DNA of 64,000 bases from Sphingomonas psychrotolerans (GTDB lineage Bacteria; Pseudomonadota; Alphaproteobacteria; Sphingomonadales; Sphingomonadaceae): NCBI RefSeq assembly GCF_002796605.1, contig NZ_CP024923.1, forward strand, positions 4,099,501-4,163,500, in the 5' to 3' direction. Numbering within the stretch: position 1 is the first letter of the stretch; each line of letters begins with the position of its first letter. Below, in pieces: positions 18,567 to 26,644 of the stretch. The notes beneath the pieces were generated by a model that worked only from the letters and a program-made list of their open reading frames with translations, did no database searches and was not told the origin of the DNA. A program made the translations under genes and the position numbers.

Positions 18567-19013
18567 ATGCACGCGCTCTCCGCCATCGGCCGCTTCGAGG
18601 GGCTCGAGCATCATTTCGGCTTGCGCGTCTATTTCGAGGACACCGACCTGACGGGCGTCGTCTATCACGCCAATTATCTGCGTTACATGGAGCGCGCGCG
18701 CTCGGACATGCTGCTCGCCGCCGGCGTCGATCAGCGCACCACGTTCGAGAGCGGCGAAGGCGCCTATGCGCTGCGCAGCGTGCGGCTCGACTATCGCGCG
18801 CCGGCGCGGCTTGGCGAGGAACTGATCGTAGTGAGCCGGCTTGTGTCGATGCGCGCCGCGGCCGTGGTCATTCAGCAACGAGTCATGCGCGGCGAAACAA
18901 TCGTGGCCACAGGTGAAGTCGAGGCGGCGTTCGTCTCCCCGGCAGGTCGGCCGCGGCGCCAGCCGGCGCAATGGGTGGCGGCGTTCGAGCCGCTGCTATG
19001 GAAGGGAAACTGA
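18567..19013 (+). CDS. ybgC: Tol-Pal system-associated acyl-CoA thioesterase YbgC
   Basis: A 148-residue hotdog-fold thioesterase. The signature VYFEDTDLTGVVYHANYLRYMERAR (split around residues 21-45) carries the catalytic Asp of the 4-hydroxybenzoyl-CoA thioesterase/YbgC family; the downstream RSVRLDYRAPARLGEEL and VIQQRVMRGE also fit. It is normally the first gene of the tol-pal operon, as here (tolQ starts eight bases later). It acts on acyl-CoA or acyl-ACP in the cytoplasm and is thought to touch phospholipid metabolism. Confidence 0.94.
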   Translation: MHALSAIGRFEGLEHHFGLRVYFEDTDLTGVVYHANYLRYMERARSDMLLAAGVDQRTTFESGEGAYALRSVRLDYRAPARLGEELIVVSRLVSMRAAAVVIQQRVMRGETIVATGEVEAAFVSPAGRPRRQPAQWVAAFEPLLWKGN

Positions 19014-19020
19014 ACTCCAT

Positions 19021-19710
19021 ATGTTGTTTCTGAATACCGCCGCCGCGACCATGTCGCCCGTCGCCCTGTTCCTCCAGGCCGATTGGGTGGTCCGCGGCGT
19101 GATGATCGGTCTGCTGCTGGCGAGCCTGTGGACCTGGGCGATCATCCTCAGCTTCGGCTTCCGCATCGGTTCGGTGAAGAAGGGCATTGCCAGCTTCGAG
19201 ACCGAATATCGCGAAGCCGACGATATCGACGAATTCCACCGCCGCGCCTCGACTCGCGATCAGCCGATCGCGCGGATCTTCTCCGCCGGCGTCACCGAAT
19301 GGCGCCGCTCGACCACCGGCAAGTCGATCGATCGCGAAGGCACGCGCGAGCGCCTGGCCACGGCGATGGGCGCCACGGTTGCGCAGGAGATCGATCGCCT
19401 CGCCGATCGCTTGAACTTCCTCGCCACGGTCGGCGCGGTCGCGCCGTTCGTGGGGCTGTTCGGCACCGTCTGGGGCATTATGCGCAGCTTCACCAGCATC
19501 GCAGCCGAGCAGAATTCGTCGCTGGCGGTGGTGGCGCCCGGCATTGCCGAGGCGCTGTTCGCCACCGCGATCGGCCTGTTCGCGGCAATCCCCGCGGTGA
19601 TCGCGTACAATCGCTACAGCCACGGCATCAACCGCGTCGAGGCGCGGCTCAACCGCTTCGCCGACGGCTTCCACGCGACGCTCAGCCGCCGCCTGGAGAT
19701 GGAGGCCTAA
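19021..19710 (+). CDS. tolQ: Tol-Pal system proton channel subunit TolQ
   Basis: A 229-residue inner membrane protein of the MotA/TolQ/ExbB family. One TM segment lies near residues 20-42 and two more in the C-terminal half (FLATVGAVAPFVGLFGTVWG, then GIAEALFATAIGLFAAIPAV), the conserved pore region. With TolR it uses the proton gradient to energise TolA for outer membrane constriction at division. Start ATG directly follows the ybgC stop; first of five contiguous tol genes. Confidence 0.96.
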   Translation: MLFLNTAAATMSPVALFLQADWVVRGVMIGLLLASLWTWAIILSFGFRIGSVKKGIASFETEYREADDIDEFHRRASTRDQPIARIFSAGVTEWRRSTTGKSIDREGTRERLATAMGATVAQEIDRLADRLNFLATVGAVAPFVGLFGTVWGIMRSFTSIAAEQNSSLAVVAPGIAEALFATAIGLFAAIPAVIAYNRYSHGINRVEARLNRFADGFHATLSRRLEMEA

Positions 19711-19713
19711 AGC

Positions 19714-20151
<438 letters not shown>

Positions 20152-20155
20152 TGCC

Positions 20156-20995
20156 ATGGCGTTGACACGCGCAGAGATAGGCGGGCTCGCTATCGCCGCC
20201 CTCGGCCATGTGGCGCTGTTCGGGCTGCTCTCGGTCGGCTTCCTGGCGACGCCCAATGCAGAGACGCTCAAGCCGCAGCCAATCGAGGTCTCGATCACCG
20301 ACGATGCCGCGCTCGAAAGCAGCGCGCCCCAGTTGAGCAGCGAAGCGCCGGCACCGCAGATCGCGCCCGAAGCGGGACCGGTCGAGCCCGAGTCGGCGCC
20401 GCCCGAGCCCGCGACAGCGCCCGCCGCAAAGCCCGAGCCGCAACCGCAACCCGCACCACAGCCAAAGTCCCAACCGGCGCCCGCCAAGGCGGCACCCGCC
20501 AAACCCGCTCCGGTACCCAAGGCGGCGCCCGCCAAGCCTGCGCCGGCCCCGAACAAGTCGGTCGCGAAGCCGCAACCCAACCCGCGTGCGGTACGGCCCA
20601 GCGGCCTGCTCGGCGCCGAGTTCGAGCGTGGGCTGACTGCGCAGGCGACACAGGGCAAAGCGCAAACCCCGCCGGCAACAACAGTCGGGCCGCAGGTCCG
20701 ATCGGCGCTGGAGGCCGAGGTCATGCGCCAGATCAAACCGCATTGGCGGCCACCAAGCGGCGCCGATTCGGACAAGTTGAAGACGCGTATTATCGTGTCG
20801 CTCAACAAGGACGGCAGCCTTGCCGGAGCGCCGCGGGTGACCCAGACGGGTCTGACCGAGAGCAATCGTTCGCAGGCGGCGCTGCACAAGGAACGTGCGA
20901 TCCGCGCGGTCACGCTCGCGGCGCCGTTCAGGCTCCCGCCCAAATTCTACGATGCGTGGAAGACGATCGGACCGACACTTTACGAGGGATTGTAA
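20156..20995 (+). CDS. tolA: TolA/TonB-like energy transducer
   Basis: A 279-residue protein with one N-terminal TM helix (GGLAIAALGHVALFGLLSVGF), a long Pro/Ala/Lys-rich periplasm-spanning segment (about 60-150) and a C-terminal TolA/TonB-type domain (EAEVMRQIKPHWRPPSG, RIIVSLNKDGSLAG, ALHKERAIRAV, FRLPPKFYDAWKTI). It sits in the TolA position between tolR and tolB. The middle is a Pro-Ala stalk rather than the helical stalk of E. coli TolA, as is usual in Alphaproteobacteria. It links TolQR to TolB-Pal. Confidence 0.9.
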   Translation: MALTRAEIGGLAIAALGHVALFGLLSVGFLATPNAETLKPQPIEVSITDDAALESSAPQLSSEAPAPQIAPEAGPVEPESAPPEPATAPAAKPEPQPQPAPQPKSQPAPAKAAPAKPAPVPKAAPAKPAPAPNKSVAKPQPNPRAVRPSGLLGAEFERGLTAQATQGKAQTPPATTVGPQVRSALEAEVMRQIKPHWRPPSGADSDKLKTRIIVSLNKDGSLAGAPRVTQTGLTESNRSQAALHKERAIRAVTLAAPFRLPPKFYDAWKTIGPTLYEGL

Positions 20996-20997
20996 CC

Positions 20998-22371
20998 ATG
21001 AAGGCAACGTCAATGGCGCTCGCGCTGCTGCTCGCCACGAGCGGCACGGCGATTGCGCAGGACCAGCAGCAGGCGCCGCCGGCGCCCGGGCAGGATCAGG
21101 GCCAGGAGTCGGTGCTCAGCGTCGACGTGACCAATCAGGCGGGGCAGGACATGGCGATCGCCATTCCCGCCATGCCGACTTCGCAAGCGGTGTCGACCGC
21201 CGCCGGGCCGACCGACGAACTCGGCCGCAAGCTCGCGCAGGTGATCGACGACGACCTGCGCAATACCGGCCTGTTTGCCACGCGCGGACCGAATGCGGTC
21301 CCCGGGATCAACTATTCGGAGGTCAATGCGCCCAATTATGCGACGTGGAGCGGCCGCTCGGCGCAGGCGTTGATCCAGGGATATGTGCGTGCGAACGGCA
21401 ACGGCACCCTCACCGTCGGCTGCTATCTCTACGACGTCTCGCTTCAGACCGAGCTGGTCCGTCAGGGCTTCGTCGTTTCCCCCGGCGACTGGCGCCGGGC
21501 CGGCCATAAATGCGCCGATGCGATCTATGCGCGGCTGACCGGTGAAGGCCCCTATTTCGACAGCCAGATCGTCTATGTCGCCGAGCAGGGGCCCAAGGGC
21601 AAACGCCGAAAGCAGATCGCGATCATGGATCAGGACGGCGCCAATCACCGCTTCCTGACCAACGGCCAGAATATCGTGCTCACCCCGCGCATGTCGCCGA
21701 AGCAAAACGCGATCGTCTATATGAGCTACGAGAACCGGCGCCCGTCGATCTGGATCTACAATATGAGCGCGCGGACCAACCGCCGGCTGGTCGACAATGT
21801 CAGCCAGAATTTCGCGCCGCATTTCTCGCCCGACGGGCGCTGGGTGCTCTTCTCGATGTCGGTGGCGGGCAATACCGACATCTATCGGATCAGCGCCACC
21901 GGCGGCGCGCCGCAGCGCCTCACCAACGTGCCGGGCATCGACACCGGCGGCAGCTATTCGCCCGACGGCAGCCGAATCGTGTTCGAAAGCGATCGCGGCG
22001 GCACCCAGCAGCTCTACGTGATGAACGCCGACGGCTCGAACCAGAAGCGGATCAGCTTCGGCGGCGGGCGCTATGCGACGCCCGTGTGGAGCCCGCGCGG
22101 CGATTTGATCGCCTTCACCCGCACCGGCGGCGGCGCCTTCCGGATCGGGGTGATGAACGCCAGCGGCGGCGGTGAGAAATTGCTGACCAGCGCCTGGGGC
22201 GACGAGGGTCCGAGTTGGTCGCCCAATGGCCGCGTGCTGATGTTCTTCCGCGCGGCGCAGGGATCGGGCCGGCCCGACCTGTGGTCGGTCGATCTCACCG
22301 GGGTCAATGCGCGAAAGATCCCGACGCCGCTCGACGGCTCGGATCCGAGCTGGGGACCGATTCGCCCCTGA
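20998..22371 (+). CDS. tolB: Tol-Pal system beta-propeller protein TolB
   Basis: A 457-residue periplasmic protein. Signal peptide MKATSMALALLLATSGTAIAQ is followed by a short Gln/Pro stretch, an N-terminal alpha/beta domain (residues about 70-190), then a six-bladed WD40-like propeller with repeated FSPDGRWVLF, YSPDGSRIVFESDRGG, WSPRGDLIAFTR and WSPNGRVLMFF blades. It binds Pal and is released by TolA pulling. The start two bases after the tolA stop begins the signal peptide; earlier in-frame starts lie inside tolA. Confidence 0.96.
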   Translation: MKATSMALALLLATSGTAIAQDQQQAPPAPGQDQGQESVLSVDVTNQAGQDMAIAIPAMPTSQAVSTAAGPTDELGRKLAQVIDDDLRNTGLFATRGPNAVPGINYSEVNAPNYATWSGRSAQALIQGYVRANGNGTLTVGCYLYDVSLQTELVRQGFVVSPGDWRRAGHKCADAIYARLTGEGPYFDSQIVYVAEQGPKGKRRKQIAIMDQDGANHRFLTNGQNIVLTPRMSPKQNAIVYMSYENRRPSIWIYNMSARTNRRLVDNVSQNFAPHFSPDGRWVLFSMSVAGNTDIYRISATGGAPQRLTNVPGIDTGGSYSPDGSRIVFESDRGGTQQLYVMNADGSNQKRISFGGGRYATPVWSPRGDLIAFTRTGGGAFRIGVMNASGGGEKLLTSAWGDEGPSWSPNGRVLMFFRAAQGSGRPDLWSVDLTGVNARKIPTPLDGSDPSWGPIRP

Positions 22372-22420
22372 AACGTTACGCAAGCGGATTGCTGCAAAAG
22401 ATCACGACTAGAGGAGAAAT

Positions 22421-22936
22421 ATGATGGCCAAGATGACGACCAGCCTGGTCCTGGGCCTGGCGCTTGTCGCCACCGCGGGCTGCGCCAAGAAGCGTCCTCC
22501 CGAGCTGCCGCCGACCCCGACCGAAACCACGGCGCCCACCGATGGCGGCGGCGAGAGCAGCGATACGCTCGCCGGGCGCCTGAACGAGCATTTCAAGCGC
22601 GAAGTCACCAGCGACACCGTCCATTTCGCGCTCGACCAATATGATATCGACTCCGAAGCCCGCTCGATCCTCGATAGCCAGGCAACATGGCTGGTCGCGC
22701 ATCCCGAGGCACGGATCACGCTCGAGGGCCATGCCGACGAGCGCGGCACCCGCGAATATAATCTCGGGCTCGGCGATCGCCGCGCCAACGCCGCCAAGAA
22801 CTATCTCGCGGCGCGTGGCGTCTCGGCGACGCGGATCACCACGATCAGCTATGGCAAGGAGCGCCCGCTGGCACTGGGCTCCGACGAAAGCAGCTGGGCG
22901 CAGAACCGCCGCGCGGTGACCATCGTCATCAACTGA
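22421..22936 (+). CDS. pal: Peptidoglycan-associated lipoprotein Pal
   Basis: A 171-residue outer membrane lipoprotein. The signal peptide ends with lipobox ATAGC (Cys21). A Pro/Thr-rich linker leads to an OmpA-like domain with VHFALDQYDIDSEARSILD, LEGHADERGTREYNLGLGDRR (diaminopimelate-binding Asp and Arg) and AQNRRAVTIV. AGGAG precedes a tandem ATG-ATG; the second is equally possible. It anchors the outer membrane to peptidoglycan and ends the tol-pal operon. Confidence 0.96.
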   Translation: MMAKMTTSLVLGLALVATAGCAKKRPPELPPTPTETTAPTDGGGESSDTLAGRLNEHFKREVTSDTVHFALDQYDIDSEARSILDSQATWLVAHPEARITLEGHADERGTREYNLGLGDRRANAAKNYLAARGVSATRITTISYGKERPLALGSDESSWAQNRRAVTIVIN

Positions 22937-22940
22937 ACCA

Positions 22941-22990
22941 CGCCCTCACGGGCTTTTCCGGGCGCCGTCGATCCTCGCGGATCGGCGGCG
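22941..22990 (+). terminator. Likely terminator region after pal
   Basis: A short GCCC-TCAC-GGGC hairpin followed by TTTT is followed by a longer 12-bp stem (CGCCGTCGATCC / GGATCGGCGGCG, one wobble, TCGC loop) without a clear T-run. Together they probably end the tol-pal transcript. Confidence 0.5.
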
Positions 22991-23012
22991 TTCGCGTGTC
23001 TGCCGATTGCGC

Positions 23013-23050
23013 TTGCAAGTCTGCTATCTGCGATATAAAAGTGATATCAC
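23013..23050 (+). promoter_or_regulatory. Promoter with perfect palindrome before the SPFH cassette
   Basis: A sigma70-like promoter is visible: TTGCAA (23013-23018), 15 bases, TATAAA (23034-23039). The perfect 10-bp palindrome GTGATATCAC lies at 23041-23050, where transcription should start. Only 17 bases then remain before the ATG, including GGGAGG. This geometry is typical of a repressor-controlled promoter; the ribbon-helix-helix protein two genes in (23983) is the obvious candidate. Confidence 0.55.
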
Positions 23051-23067
23051 AATAACGGGAGGCAAGG

Positions 23068-23973
23068 ATGACGGACATTCGTGGCGCGACCTCTGCATTG
23101 CGGCAGAGCAGCGAGCGCGCGGCGCACACCATGAGCGGCTATGGCATGTTGCTGCTGTTGTTGCTGCCGATTGCAGGGGTGGTCGGGGCGATCAGCCAGA
23201 TCGATCGCGTCGCCGATGCTGTGATAGTTTCGACCTTGCTGGTGTCGTGCTTCCTGTTCCTGTTCGTTATTGCCGGCTTCTATCTGCTCCAGCCCAACCA
23301 GGCGGTGGTGATCACCCTGTTCGGCGACTATCGCGGCACCGATCGCACCAGCGGGCTGCGCTGGACCTGGCCGTGGATGATCAAGAAGAAAGTGTCGGTC
23401 CGCTCCAACAACATCATCTCGGATCGGATCAAGGTCAACGATCTGCGCGGCAATCCGATCGAGATGGCGGCGCAAGTGGTGTGGCGCGTCACCGATACCG
23501 CGCAGGCGCTGTTCGACGTCGACGATTACAAGGCGTTCGTGATGGTCCAGATCGAGGCCGCGGTGCGCACGATCGGCTCGCGCTATCCCTATGACGATTT
23601 CGAGCATCAGGAAGTCACCCTGCGCGGCAACCACGATCAGGTCGGCGGCGAGCTGCGCGCCGAACTGATCGCCCGGCTGACCGTGGCGGGGATCACCGTC
23701 GACGAATGCGGCTTCACGCACCTTGCTTATGCGCAGGAGATCGCCGGGGCGATGCTGCGGCGCCAGCAGGCGCAGGCAGTGGTCGCGGCGCGCACCACTT
23801 TGGTCGAGGGCGCAGTGGGCATGGTCGAGATGGCGCTGGCGTTGCTTTCCGAGAAGAACGTCGTCGAACTCGACGACGAGCGCCGCGCCGCGATGGTCTC
23901 GAACTTGATGGTGGTGCTGTGCGGCGAGCGCGACACCCAGCCGGTCGTCAACGCGGGCTCGCTCTACCAATAG
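23068..23973 (+). CDS. SPFH/band-7 domain membrane protein
   Basis: A 301-residue protein with two N-terminal TM helices (about 25-45 and 52-73), then an SPFH domain: [30 protein letters not shown], a [23 protein letters not shown] strand region, [21 protein letters not shown] and the helical [20 protein letters not shown] stretch. SPFH proteins form membrane-associated rings or scaffolds, often with proteases or membrane quality control. GGGAGG precedes the ATG. It opens a five-gene cassette. Partner and role unknown. Confidence 0.9.
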   Translation: MTDIRGATSALRQSSERAAHTMSGYGMLLLLLLPIAGVVGAISQIDRVADAVIVSTLLVSCFLFLFVIAGFYLLQPNQAVVITLFGDYRGTDRTSGLRWTWPWMIKKKVSVRSNNIISDRIKVNDLRGNPIEMAAQVVWRVTDTAQALFDVDDYKAFVMVQIEAAVRTIGSRYPYDDFEHQEVTLRGNHDQVGGELRAELIARLTVAGITVDECGFTHLAYAQEIAGAMLRRQQAQAVVAARTTLVEGAVGMVEMALALLSEKNVVELDDERRAAMVSNLMVVLCGERDTQPVVNAGSLYQ

Positions 23974-23982
23974 GAACCCTGC

Positions 23983-24207
23983 GTGTCGGCACCCCCCAAA
24001 AAGGCGTTCCCCCTGCGTCTCGATCCCGCGCTCTACGCGGCGATCGAGCGCGCGGCGGCGAGCGACCTGAGAAGCGTCAATGCGCAGGTAGAATGCCTGC
24101 TGCGCGAGGCGCTTGGGCGCCGCGGGGTCAAGCTGGCGGATCCGGTCCGCCCCCGCAGGGGACGACCGCCCCGGCAGAGTGCGCCGGAGACCAAAGAAGG
24201 AGAGTGA
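23983..24207 (+). CDS. Arc/HicB-like ribbon-helix-helix DNA-binding protein
   Basis: A 74-residue protein. The strand KKAFPLRLDPALYAAIERAAASD and the helix RSVNAQVECLLREAL have the Arc/FitA ribbon-helix-helix pattern (basic strand, then helix-turn-helix-like pair). The C-terminus is basic and disordered (RPRRGRPPRQ, an AT-hook-like GRP core). The GTG start is nine bases after the SPFH stop. It probably regulates the cassette through the palindrome at 23041-23050 (inference). It could be an orphan antitoxin-like regulator, as no toxin is evident. Confidence 0.8.
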   Translation: MSAPPKKAFPLRLDPALYAAIERAAASDLRSVNAQVECLLREALGRRGVKLADPVRPRRGRPPRQSAPETKEGE

Positions 24208-24208
24208 G

Positions 24209-24421
24209 ATGCGCTCGCACGCTTGCCCCAAATGTCAGAGTGCGATGGAGGAGGGCTTCACTCTGTCCGGGCGCGACACCTATCGCCGCGCCGCGGGCTG
24301 GGTGGCGGGGCCGCCCAGGAAGAACCTGCTGCTCGGCCTGAAGCTGCCCCACAAGCCGATCGATATCCAGGTCTGGCGCTGCCAACGCTGCGGCTTTCTG
24401 GAGAACTACGCCAGGGGCTGA
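24209..24421 (+). CDS. Zinc-ribbon protein (DUF6487-like)
   Basis: A 70-residue protein with two Cys pairs, CPKC near the start and CQRC near the end (WRCQRCGFLENYA), which should bind one zinc in a ribbon fold. The middle GPPRKNLLLGLKLPHKPIDIQVWRC resembles small zinc-ribbon proteins annotated as DUF6487 (recalled, not searched). AAGGAGAG precedes the ATG, which starts one base after the upstream stop. Possibly a metal-dependent interaction domain in the SPFH cassette. Confidence 0.75.
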   Translation: MRSHACPKCQSAMEEGFTLSGRDTYRRAAGWVAGPPRKNLLLGLKLPHKPIDIQVWRCQRCGFLENYARG

Positions 24422-24451
24422 GGCCCGCAGATAGCATCGAGGAGACATGCG

Positions 24452-24550
24452 ATGATGATGGTGTTTCACAGCAGCGCAAAGCGGCTTCCATGGCTCGTCG
24501 GGACGGCGTTGATGCTGCTCGCCGTCGGGATCGTGATGGCACTGTCATGA
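24452..24550 (+). CDS. 32-residue single-TM peptide
   Basis: A very short gene with GGAGA six bases before a triple ATG. The product has a basic N-terminus (HSSAKRLPW) and one hydrophobic segment (LVGTALMLLAVGIVMALS) to the C-terminus, typical of small membrane peptides. Its TGA overlaps the next ATG (ATGA), which supports real translation. Any of three consecutive ATGs may be the start. Confidence 0.55.
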   Translation: MMMVFHSSAKRLPWLVGTALMLLAVGIVMALS

Positions 24551-24816
24551 GGCCGGCGTGGATCCGCGGCTGGGTCCCCGTCCGCCCCGGCTATTGGTTC
24601 GCCAGGAAGCGCTATGGCTGGGGTGCCGTACCCGCTACCTGGCAGGGCTGGGCGCTGATGCTCGCGACGCTGCTTGTCGCCGGCTGCATTGCAAAGCTCA
24701 CCCAGCGCAGCGCTCTCTATCAGCTGCTGTTCCTCCCGCTGTTCGTCGGAACGCTGTGGCTGTGCTGGCTAAAGACCGACGGCGGCTGGCGCTGGCGCTG
24801 GGGCGACAAGGACTAG
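24547..24816 (+). CDS. Small two-TM membrane protein
   Basis: An 89-residue protein with aromatic- and Arg-rich ends (MRPAWIRGWVPVRPGYWFARKRYGWG; DGGWRWRWGDKD) and two TM helices (WALMLATLLVAGCI and LLFLPLFVGTLWLCWL). No known family recognised. It is coupled to the 32-residue peptide by ATGA and closes the SPFH cassette; its stop overlaps the convergent nuclease gene by four bases. Confidence 0.75.
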   Translation: MRPAWIRGWVPVRPGYWFARKRYGWGAVPATWQGWALMLATLLVAGCIAKLTQRSALYQLLFLPLFVGTLWLCWLKTDGGWRWRWGDKD

Positions 24817-25658
24817 CCGAGCGCCTCGTCGAGCAGCCGCGCCAGTCGCAGCCCGCCCTTCACGAGTTGCTGCCGCGCCGGTTCGATCAATTTCTCGATC
24901 GTCGCCTCGTCGAGCCTGGCCCGCTCCGGAACCGGACCGCACGGATCGCCATAAGCGCTGGCATAAGCGACATCGCGGGCGATCTGCCAGCTGTCACGGC
25001 TCCAGTCCTCGACGCCGCCGCCGTTCACCGCGGTACGCTCCTCGGGCGAATAGAGGCGGACCAGCGAGGGTGGCGTGGAGATCGCCCGCTCGGCGAGCAG
25101 CCCGTCCCAGATGCTGTGGAGGTTGAGCTTCTCGGTCGAGTAGATGCCGTAGGTCGATTTCGCCCGGTTTCCGCCGAGATCACCGCGATCGCCGGCATGG
25201 AGCGGCTGGTGCAGATCGCCGACGAAGTGAACGAGAAAGGCCAGCGCCATCACCCGCTCGCGCGCCGGCACCTTGCGGTCCTTGAGCAATTTGGTGTCGC
25301 GCTCGATCTGCGCCGAGACGCAATTGCCGTCGGGGCAATTGCCCTTGAGGGTGAAGTCCTTGCAGACGTTCACATTCTGATAGTGCCAATTATACGCATA
25401 GCTGAAGCGCGGCCCGAGCTCCTTGATGCAATCAGCCCAGACGCTGGCCTGCTCGATCGTGCGCGCCGGGCAGGTCGGCGTCTCGAGCAGCGCCTGTTGC
25501 CTGAGCAGCCTGCCGATCTCGGCGCGTACCGCGGGCGTCACGTTGCGATACGCGATCGCGGCCACGGTCTCGTGGCCATATTCCCAATACGCCTGGGCGG
25601 GCGTAGTCGCCGCGCCGAAGCCGAGGATCGCAGCGAGCAGGATCAGAAATCGCTTCAC
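24813..25658 (-). CDS. S1/P1 nuclease, secreted
   Basis: A 281-residue zinc-dependent nuclease. The signal peptide ends PAQA; Trp25 (in AYWEYGHETVA) near the mature N-terminus corresponds to the Trp1 that ligates zinc through its amino terminus, if cleavage removes Tyr24 as well. Further ligands are His29, the Asp in YNWHYQNV/ADCIK region and the cluster HFVGDLHQPLHAGDRGDLGGN. It degrades single-stranded DNA/RNA and 3'-nucleotides in the periplasm or outside, e.g. for phosphate scavenging. It overlaps the asparaginase gene upstream (ATGA). Confidence 0.92.
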   Translation of the reverse strand: MKRFLILLAAILGFGAATTPAQAYWEYGHETVAAIAYRNVTPAVRAEIGRLLRQQALLETPTCPARTIEQASVWADCIKELGPRFSYAYNWHYQNVNVCKDFTLKGNCPDGNCVSAQIERDTKLLKDRKVPARERVMALAFLVHFVGDLHQPLHAGDRGDLGGNRAKSTYGIYSTEKLNLHSIWDGLLAERAISTPPSLVRLYSPEERTAVNGGGVEDWSRDSWQIARDVAYASAYGDPCGPVPERARLDEATIEKLIEPARQQLVKGGLRLARLLDEALG

Positions 25659-26644
25659 TTGTCGTCACCATAGAATGCGACCAGCCGGTCGCCGTTGGAG
25701 GAGGCGCGGCCGCGATACATGCCGGGGGTGTTGAAGGTCCAAGCCATTTCGCCGCCCGGGCCGGTGAGGATCACCCCGCCGGTGCCGCCCAGCGCCTTGA
25801 CCTCGGCCATCACCGTCTCCGCCGCCTGCTGCAGGCTCTCGCCCTTGAAGCGGATGCGTGCGCAGATCTCGTGGGTGACGCCCTCGCGGATGAAGAACTC
25901 GCCCGCGCCGGTCGCCGACACCGCGCAGGCGCGGTCGTCGGCATAGGTTCCCGCGCCGATGATCGGGGCGTCGCCGATCCGGCCCCAGCGCTTGCCGGTC
26001 AATCCGCCGGTCGAAGTGGCGGCGGCGACATGGCCTTCGCCGTCCATCGCCACTGCGCCGACGGTGCCGTATTTGAGATCGACGTCGAACCAGCCGAGCT
26101 TGTCGTTGGCCTTCATCTTGTCGAGCTGCTTGCGCCGCTCGGGGGTGGCGAACCAATTATTGTCGACCTGTTCGAGCCCCTGCTCGCGTGCGAACGCGTC
26201 GGCGCCCGCGCCCGAGAGCATCACGTGCGGACTCTTTTCCATCACTGCGCGTGCGGCGGCGACCGGGTGGCGGGTGGTGGTCACTCCCGCCACCGATCCG
26301 GCGGCGCGGTTGCGCCCGTCCATGATCGCGGCATCGAGCTCGTTGCGGCCGTCCCAGGTGAAGACCGCGCCGCGCCCGGCATTGAAGTGCGGATCGTCCT
26401 CGAGCACTTGCACCGCCGCCTGCACTGCGTCGAGCGCGCTGCCGCCGGCAATCAGCACCTTCGATCCTGCGTCCAGTGCGGCGTTCAGCCCCGCCGTCGC
26501 GCCGGCTTCCTGCTCGGGCGTGATCCGGCTCTTCTCGATGATCCCGGCGCCGCCATGAATGACGAGCGTCCATTTGGGTTTATCCTGGGCCTGGGCAGCC
26601 AGCGGCATGAGAAGGGCTCCGAGCAAGAAGGGCAAGAGGCGCAT
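25655..26644 (-). CDS. Isoaspartyl peptidase / L-asparaginase (Ntn hydrolase), exported
   Basis: A 329-residue plant-type asparaginase. The signal peptide is followed by WTLVIHGGAGII. Autocleavage should occur before Thr194 in KYGTVGAVAMD, with the downstream HVAAATSTGGLTGKRWGRIGD and GTYAD substrate loops. Signal peptide and cleavage motif point to a periplasmic alpha/beta heterodimer removing isoaspartyl residues or hydrolysing asparagine. The ATG overlaps the acyltransferase stop (TGATG); a GTG one codon earlier is possible. Middle gene of a three-gene operon. Confidence 0.93.
   Translation of the reverse strand: MRLLPFLLGALLMPLAAQAQDKPKWTLVIHGGAGIIEKSRITPEQEAGATAGLNAALDAGSKVLIAGGSALDAVQAAVQVLEDDPHFNAGRGAVFTWDGRNELDAAIMDGRNRAAGSVAGVTTTRHPVAAARAVMEKSPHVMLSGAGADAFAREQGLEQVDNNWFATPERRKQLDKMKANDKLGWFDVDLKYGTVGAVAMDGEGHVAAATSTGGLTGKRWGRIGDAPIIGAGTYADDRACAVSATGAGEFFIREGVTHEICARIRFKGESLQQAAETVMAEVKALGGTGGVILTGPGGEMAWTFNTPGMYRGRASSNGDRLVAFYGDDK

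Noticed and set aside
23963-24210. Ribbon-helix-helix gene as half of a toxin-antitoxin pair
   Set aside because: No toxin-like partner (no RNase, PIN, RelE or HicA fold) overlaps or adjoins it; the neighbours are a membrane SPFH protein and a zinc ribbon.
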